Source: Ruminiclostridium sp. (GTDB lineage Bacteria > Bacillota > Clostridia > DSM-8532). Taken from it: a DNA stretch of 35,309 nt. The stretch lies in NCBI GenBank assembly GCA_012523055.1, contig JAAYJG010000330.1:1-35309 (forward strand), read 5' to 3'. The first letter of the stretch is position 1. Every line of letters begins with the position of its first letter. Below the pieces are notes generated by a model. The model was not told the DNA's origin. It did not search any database and worked only from the letters and a program-made list of their open reading frames with translations. Made by a program: the position numbers and the translations under genes. Below, piece by piece: positions 31,065 through 35,309 of this stretch.

Positions 31065-31574
31065 TTATACAACTTTTTCAACTACCTTCACCATGATACG
31101 GGGCCCGGAAACCTCGACAATTTTCACTATGGATCCCTTCGGAATAAACTCGCCATCACTGACAACATCCAGCTTCAAACCGTCAAATGTTGCAGTTCCC
31201 GACGGACGCAGGACGGTGGTTGTAATGCCTTCTCTTCCAACATAACTTTCCAGATTTTTTGTGCTGATAAAACCAGCTTCCTTGTTCAGTGATTCATTTA
31301 AAATTAAGGTTTTTGAAAGCCGTCCCTTCCTGGCTGAACGCAGTACGACGGATAAAACCACCGCCACGATCGCCAGCAGCGCGATAAACAGAATAACCGC
31401 CTCAAGCGGTGTTTTTGCGGTGATCAGGATGCCCACCACCAGAAGGACAAGCCCAATACCACCGATCACTCCAAAATTGGGCATAAACATTTCAATGACC
31501 AGACAAATAAGCCCCACCACGAAAATAATAATCTGATATACCTGGATGTCGCTTAGAAAACCAGCAGTCTCCAA
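31065..31574 (-). CDS. NfeD family membrane protein
   Basis: About 169 residues: transmembrane segments at the N-terminus (YQIIIFVVGLICLVIEMF, VIGGIGLVLLVVGILI, VILFIALLAIVAVVLSVVL), then a C-terminal OB-fold domain (VGREGITTTVLRPSGTATFD, then GEFIPKGSIVKIVEV and a basic/valine end) typical of NfeD. It lacks the ClpP-like protease domain of long NfeDs, as expected of the flotillin-partner type. The start is probably TTG 31574, preceded by GGGGGGTGAT; ATG 31589 lacks a ribosome site. It is the first gene of the nfeD-floA-hypothetical operon. Confidence 0.9.
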   Translation of the reverse strand: METAGFLSDIQVYQIIIFVVGLICLVIEMFMPNFGVIGGIGLVLLVVGILITAKTPLEAVILFIALLAIVAVVLSVVLRSARKGRLSKTLILNESLNKEAGFISTKNLESYVGREGITTTVLRPSGTATFDGLKLDVVSDGEFIPKGSIVKIVEVSGPRIMVKVVEKVV

Positions 31575-31686
31575 AACATCACCCCCCATTGCATTGCCGA
31601 ATATTGAATATTATGGTTCCACATTCTGTTTAACAGCACTCGATAGTATTACGTATCCGTTATTAATCAAGATTGCAACTTCCTAT

Positions 31687-31722
31687 AAATCAATCATATC
31701 ACAAATCAATCAATCATATCAC
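31687..31722. repeat. Short direct repeat upstream of nfeD
   Basis: AATCAATCATATCAC occurs twice (ending at 31702 and 31722). It lies in the 269-base divergent region between nfeD and the transporter pair, and could be a regulator binding site for either direction. Confidence 0.4.
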
Positions 31723-31843
31723 TCATTTTCGAAAATGGATCGATCTGGAGCGATTTCAACCAAAGTGAAAAGATTTGCTGTTTTTCCGATGCGATTCATG
31801 GTAAACTTAAAAATGCTCATAAGTGATACAGGGAGTTGCACGC

Positions 31844-32275
31844 ATGAATAAATATCTGTCCGCCTTTACCGGGGCGCTGATAGCGGTAATGATTCTTTTC
31901 AATGGTGTTCTGGCCAACGCCTTCGGCAATTATATTTCCACTGTGCTCATTCATATTGTTGGGCTGGTCACTATTTCTCTTGTGCTGGTTATCTCGCGCG
32001 GCAGAACAAAAATTCAAAACCCGGCCGGGAAGATACCGTTTTACCTTTACTCTGCCGGTGTGATCGGTGTTTTAACCGTAGTTTTTACCAATATCGGGTT
32101 TTCAGCCCTAGGGGTTTCAGCCACCATAGCTCTTGGTCTGTTGGGGCAGACCCTTGTATCGATCATCGTGGATCACTTTGGCCTGTTTGGGATGAAGGTG
32201 ATCCGCTTTGAAAAGAAAAAAATCATCGGGCTTGCAGCCATTCTCCTCGGTGTGGTCACGATGCTTGTTTTTTAG
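31844..32275 (+). CDS. DMT/DUF606-type small membrane transporter, subunit 1
   Basis: A 143-residue integral membrane protein with about five hydrophobic segments, starting MNKYLSAFTGALIAVMILFN. Typical DUF606 (YdcZ-like) features are the N-terminal GxxxAxxxxxNGxLA pattern and the GLLGQTLVSIIVDHFGLFG motif. AGGGAG lies about 8 bases before ATG 31844. Such proteins are half-size members of the drug/metabolite transporter superfamily and commonly occur in pairs that together form a transporter. Its partner starts 15 bases downstream. The substrate is unknown. Confidence 0.88.
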   Translation: MNKYLSAFTGALIAVMILFNGVLANAFGNYISTVLIHIVGLVTISLVLVISRGRTKIQNPAGKIPFYLYSAGVIGVLTVVFTNIGFSALGVSATIALGLLGQTLVSIIVDHFGLFGMKVIRFEKKKIIGLAAILLGVVTMLVF

Positions 32276-32290
32276 CGAAAGGAATAAACC

Positions 32291-32752
32291 ATGATTGCTG
32301 CTGTTATAGCAACCACTCTAACAGGCTTTACCATTGTAATAAACAGAATCATCAATTCAAGGCTTGCCCAAAGGATTGGAATATTTCAAAGTACCCTATA
32401 TAATTATATAACGGGTTTATTCGTTTCCGTTCTGTTTGCGGTTTTCAGCAGGGAAACCATAGCGTTAAATGGGCTTGAGTTTGGCAATGTGCCTTTCTGG
32501 GCTTATCTTGGAGGTTTTATAGGTGTTATTACCATTGTTCTTTCCAGTTACCTCACTCCCAGAATATCGGCACTGTACCTGACGCTTCTGCTTTTCATCG
32601 GCCAGCTTTTTACCGGAATCATCATTGATTATTTCAATAGTGGTGAATTTTCCTGGCCAAAGCTCATCGGAGGGATTTTTGTTCTTACAGGGCTTTCCTA
32701 TAATTTATTTGTGGATTATAGAAAGGAACAGGAGACAGCCAAAGTTCAATGA
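32291..32752 (+). CDS. DMT/DUF606-type small membrane transporter, subunit 2
   Basis: A 153-residue partner protein of the same family: INRIINSRLAQRIGIFQSTL near the start and LTLLLFIGQLFTGIIIDYF near the end, which corresponds to the GQ-xx-x-S/G-I-I-x-D motif of subunit 1. Spacing of 15 bases and AAAGGA before the ATG suggest one transcript. Sequence likeness between the two subunits indicates an ancient duplication. Together they would form a heterodimeric transporter. No terminator immediately follows; a strong hairpin lies at 32905. Confidence 0.88.
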   Translation: MIAAVIATTLTGFTIVINRIINSRLAQRIGIFQSTLYNYITGLFVSVLFAVFSRETIALNGLEFGNVPFWAYLGGFIGVITIVLSSYLTPRISALYLTLLLFIGQLFTGIIIDYFNSGEFSWPKLIGGIFVLTGLSYNLFVDYRKEQETAKVQ

Positions 32753-32801
32753 GTGCTTGCGCGAATTGTGCGCCAAAATGCGGGCGCTGAAAGTGCCTTC
32801 T

Positions 32802-32949
32802 ACACGCAAAAACATCTATGTTTTTGTGTGTGACTTACGCATTTTGTGTGCAACTAGTTCATAATTATCTCTGATAATTATGAACGGTCCGCGAGCATTT
32901 TATCATCTGCCCTTCAGTGAGGGATTGCACCCGCAACTGAAGGGCAGAT
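32802..32949. repeat. Three consecutive inverted repeats
   Basis: First: CAAAAACAT (32807-32815) with ATGTTTTTG (32818-32826). Second: GTTCATAATTATC (32857-32869) with GATAATTATGAAC (32873-32885), a perfect 13-bp palindrome with a 3-base centre. Third: ATCTGCCCTTCAGT (32905-32918) with ACTGAAGGGCAGAT (32936-32949), a perfect 14-bp stem followed by TTTATAA. The third may terminate the transporter transcript. The A/T-rich second palindrome may be an operator. No gene lies in 32753-33154. Confidence 0.75.
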
Positions 32950-33154
32950 TTATAACATCCCGGGCATGAAGCAATTGCTTCTGTTGCTATGACGACTGGG
33001 AATCATGAAAAATTAACCTAATTCTAATCAATTTCCAACAGACTACTGATAGAATCCAATCGTAGTCTCAGTGAATATAGCTAAATAGAACAATATACCG
33101 CATATGGGGGAATACAGAAACCCCGAAGGTTTGGAAGTGCAGGAGGAAGCGCCG

Positions 33155-34252
33155 TTGAGAATCATCATCAAGTATATCTTGAAAAATTTATGGGAGAAAA
33201 AACTCCGGACTCTGCTGATCCTGTTTTCCGTAATGACTGCCTGCGGCCTGTTTTTTTCATCAAGTGCTATTGGAGACACCTTTGCACAGTTGTATATCAA
33301 CAGAATTAATATGTACTATGGGCAGACAGATATCATCATCCAACCCGATGACCGTTCTCCATCCCCATGGTTAAAGCTGGAGCCTATCAAAAACATGGAG
33401 AATATTCGGCTGGCTGCCGGCCGTTTTGAGAGCAGTGCCACTTATCGCAGCGGAACTTATGAGAAGACCAATCTGATACTATTGGGAACAGACTGGGAAG
33501 CCAGCCAGCAGATTAACCCTGTACAGGTGCTTTCGGAAAATGGTTTGGAGTCTTTCGCCGGTATGAAAATTGTCCTCCCCAGGGAGTTCTGTGAGAAATA
33601 TGGTTATCGTGCCGGTGATTCCATCAACCTGACTATCAATGGCGGGCTTCGCAAACTGACTATCGTTGCTGTTGCAACAGGGGGCATCTTTACAGAAAAT
33701 GGTTCAACAGCCTTTGGGATACTTCCGGCAGATACGCTGTCCGCACTCCATAATGCCCGAGGAGCTTTCAACAGCATCCAGGTCTGCCTGGAAGATGAGA
33801 GCATGGTTACACAGACAATCGCACAGCTTCAGGATATCTACAAGGGATATCAGGTGCAGCAGCCCTTCAACGGTGAAGATATCAAACGAGAAATGGAAAG
33901 TATCACCCTGCCCTTTATGCTGATGACCTTCATTGTGGCATTCATGAGTATGTTCATCATTTTTAGCTCCTTCAGGGTGATCACGATGGAAAGGCTTCCG
34001 GTGATTGGCACCTTCAGGAGCATCGGGGCAACACGAAAAACAACCGATAACATCATGCTGGTTGAGAGCCTTTTGTATGGAATCGTTGGCAGCGGGCTTG
34101 GGCTTGGTTTGGGGATAATCATCCTGAATATCATGTCCGAAACATTGAAAGATCCATGGATTAAAGACATGGAGACCAGGGCGGTTTATACTCCGTCTCA
34201 AATGGGTTTAAGCTTTGCCTTCGGGGTGCTTTTGTGCTTTGCGAGCTCGTAG
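33155..34252 (+). CDS. FtsX-type ABC permease, N-terminal half, ends at in-frame TAG
   Basis: From TTG 33155 (AGGAGG at 33141-33146, ideal spacing) the product begins LRIIIKYILKNLWEKKLRTL, the standard start of large FtsX/MacB-type permeases. A MacB-PCD-like extracellular domain follows (INRINMYYGQTDIIIQPDD and onwards), then an FtsX membrane domain (about 265-365: LMTFIVAFMSMFIIFSSFRV, LPVIGTFRSIGATRKTT, GIVGSGLGLGLGIII). It ends at TAG 34250-34252, but the same frame remains open to the window end and continues the family pattern. ATG 33104 is in frame upstream but has no ribosome site. The partner ATPase is not in this window. Confidence 0.85.
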   Translation: MRIIIKYILKNLWEKKLRTLLILFSVMTACGLFFSSSAIGDTFAQLYINRINMYYGQTDIIIQPDDRSPSPWLKLEPIKNMENIRLAAGRFESSATYRSGTYEKTNLILLGTDWEASQQINPVQVLSENGLESFAGMKIVLPREFCEKYGYRAGDSINLTINGGLRKLTIVAVATGGIFTENGSTAFGILPADTLSALHNARGAFNSIQVCLEDESMVTQTIAQLQDIYKGYQVQQPFNGEDIKREMESITLPFMLMTFIVAFMSMFIIFSSFRVITMERLPVIGTFRSIGATRKTTDNIMLVESLLYGIVGSGLGLGLGIIILNIMSETLKDPWIKDMETRAVYTPSQMGLSFAFGVLLCFASS

Positions 34253-35309
34253 ATTCCCATTCTGAAGGTTTCCCGAATCCCGCTGAAGGATATCATATTA
34301 AATACCATGGATAAAGCCGTGAAGAAGAACGGAATCCGGTTTGTTCTGGGAATCCTTTTTATCGTCATCTCGGTTTATCTTCCGTCCCGATTGCCTAAAA
34401 GCATTGCAATGCCGGGAAATATTATCTGCATGCTGCTGTCGATCTGTTCGATTGTTTTGCTGGTGCCCTACGTAACGGCTCTGTTTGTTGCAATACTGGA
34501 TAAGCTGTATGTGATTCTGTTGGGGAATGTAGGTGTGCTTGCGGCAAAGAACCTTCGTGAAAACCGAAGCATTCTAAACAATATTTCACTTCTGAGCATC
34601 GGTATTGCGTCACTGATGATGATCAACCTCATTAGCTACAGCGTCGGTGTGGAGGTGGTTGGGTTTTACAATAAGGCCCGTTATGACATCACCTATGCTT
34701 CAGATGCATGCAATGCCCATATGGAAAGGCTTCTTCAAAAGATTGACGGTGTGAGCGAGGTTTATGGCCTATATGAACTGTCCAGCGTGGAGGTCTTAGG
34801 TCAAAGCACTCGGATCTCAACCTTTATGGGTATCGAGTATCGAAAATTCTTCGAGTATTGGGACTTTCAAGTTCAGCAGGACAGCAAGGACAAATTATCC
34901 GAACTGGAACAAGGCCGGGCAGTATTTTTAACCCAGGTTCTGAAGGATCGTTATGAGCTGCAGGCAGGTGACCAGGTTACGTTCCGCATCAATAATCGGG
35001 ATTGCGTGTACACCGTCGCAGGATTTTTCAACTCTCTGTACAATAATGGCAGCCTTGCGTTGATATCAGATAAATACTTCAGGCTCGATACCGGACAGCA
35101 AAACTACAGTGCTATTTATATCAAAACAGATGAGGCTGCCGAGGCAGTGGCAGAACGCATTGAAAAGGAAATGTCCCATTATTATCCCTGGCTCGAGACC
35201 ATGGAGGAAATGAAGAAAAGCAACCAGGAGAGCAATGAGCAGATGTTTACCCTTCTAAAGGGTTTCTCTCTTCTGGCGATGCTGATCGGAATCATTGGGG
35301 TGGTGAACA
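34253..35309 (+). pseudogene. Same permease after the TAG, C-terminal half, runs off window
   Basis: Starting right after TAG 34250, the same frame is open for 352 codons to the end of the window. IPILKVSRIPLKDIILNTMD matches the normal post-FtsX linker; two more membrane segments follow (FVLGILFIVISVYL, MLLSICSIVLLVPYVTAL). After these come LAAKNLRENRSILNNISLLS, a second extracellular domain (GVEVVGFYNKARYDITY onwards) and the start of the second FtsX membrane domain (GFSLLAMLIGIIGVV). This is the expected second half of a ~780-residue tandem FtsX permease. It has no own start site, so with the stop in place it is untranslated unless read through. Confidence 0.75.

Noticed and set aside
1-35309. 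Stop-codon reassignment explaining the in-frame TGA and TAG
   Set aside because: Many intact genes here end in TGA or TAG at family-typical C-termini.
1-35309. CRISPR array, prophage, tRNA or defence island
   Set aside because: No spaced direct repeats, phage structural genes, cloverleaf sequences or recognisable defence effectors were found; the WYL regulator alone is not evidence of defence.

Overview
The window looks like a chromosomal segment of a Gram-positive bacterium of the Bacillota, most likely class Clostridia. Reasons: AGGAGG-type ribosome binding sites, TTGACA/TATAAT promoters, an NfeD-FloA flotillin operon, an S-layer-homology (SLH) surface protein, a sensor kinase with a 7TMR-DISM-type sensor, and moderate GC. 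No rRNA, tRNA or CRISPR array was seen. The species cannot be named from the sequence alone.

Layout. 1-2570: an AlkZ-related winged-helix protein, a DUF4177 miniprotein with a non-ATG start, an SGNH/CE2-type esterase, and a compact unit (consensus promoter, 65-codon ORF, terminator). 2850-7300: a decayed zone. It holds two intact ABC-2 permeases followed by their ATPase, which has collapsed to its first ~66 and last ~17 codons. A REPIN-like element comes next, then scrambled, partly inverted and frameshifted pieces of beta-helix/Fn3 surface proteins, ending in what may be IS21-type terminal repeats. 7300-12750: small housekeeping and stress genes: a zinc-ribbon miniprotein, a WYL regulator, dihydrofolate reductase, a zinc-ribbon protein, an Fpg-like protein lacking the catalytic proline, and a leader/attenuator-like unit followed by a Lys-rich miniprotein, an unknown ORF and a GNAT acetyltransferase. 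12780-15705: a minus-strand histidine kinase/response regulator pair.

16360-28843: about 12.5 kb coding two very large secreted proteins in tandem. The first has 1933 residues of Ig-like repeats. The second is a ~2225-codon frame with a signal peptide at one end and three SLH domains at the other, split by a single in-frame TGA. The two-component system is transcribed away from this pair and may sense the same envelope condition; that is inference. 28844-32752: a decayed fragment related to the 11.6-12.2 kb locus, a NUDIX hydrolase, the nfeD-floA-hypothetical operon (minus strand) and a pair of DUF606-type small membrane transporters. 32760-35309: three inverted repeats in a row, then a large FtsX-type ABC permease interrupted by an in-frame TAG and running off the window.

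The strongest themes are (i) a high density of broken genes of different kinds (deletion, inversion, frameshift, two clean nonsense codons) in 35 kb, mostly in surface and transport genes, and (ii) short transcription units with perfect sigma-A promoters and terminators but little or no ordinary protein (2179-2565 and 11173-11482). The second of these looks like a leader-peptide attenuator upstream of a basic miniprotein/acetyltransferase locus, which has a degenerate relative at 28.9 kb.
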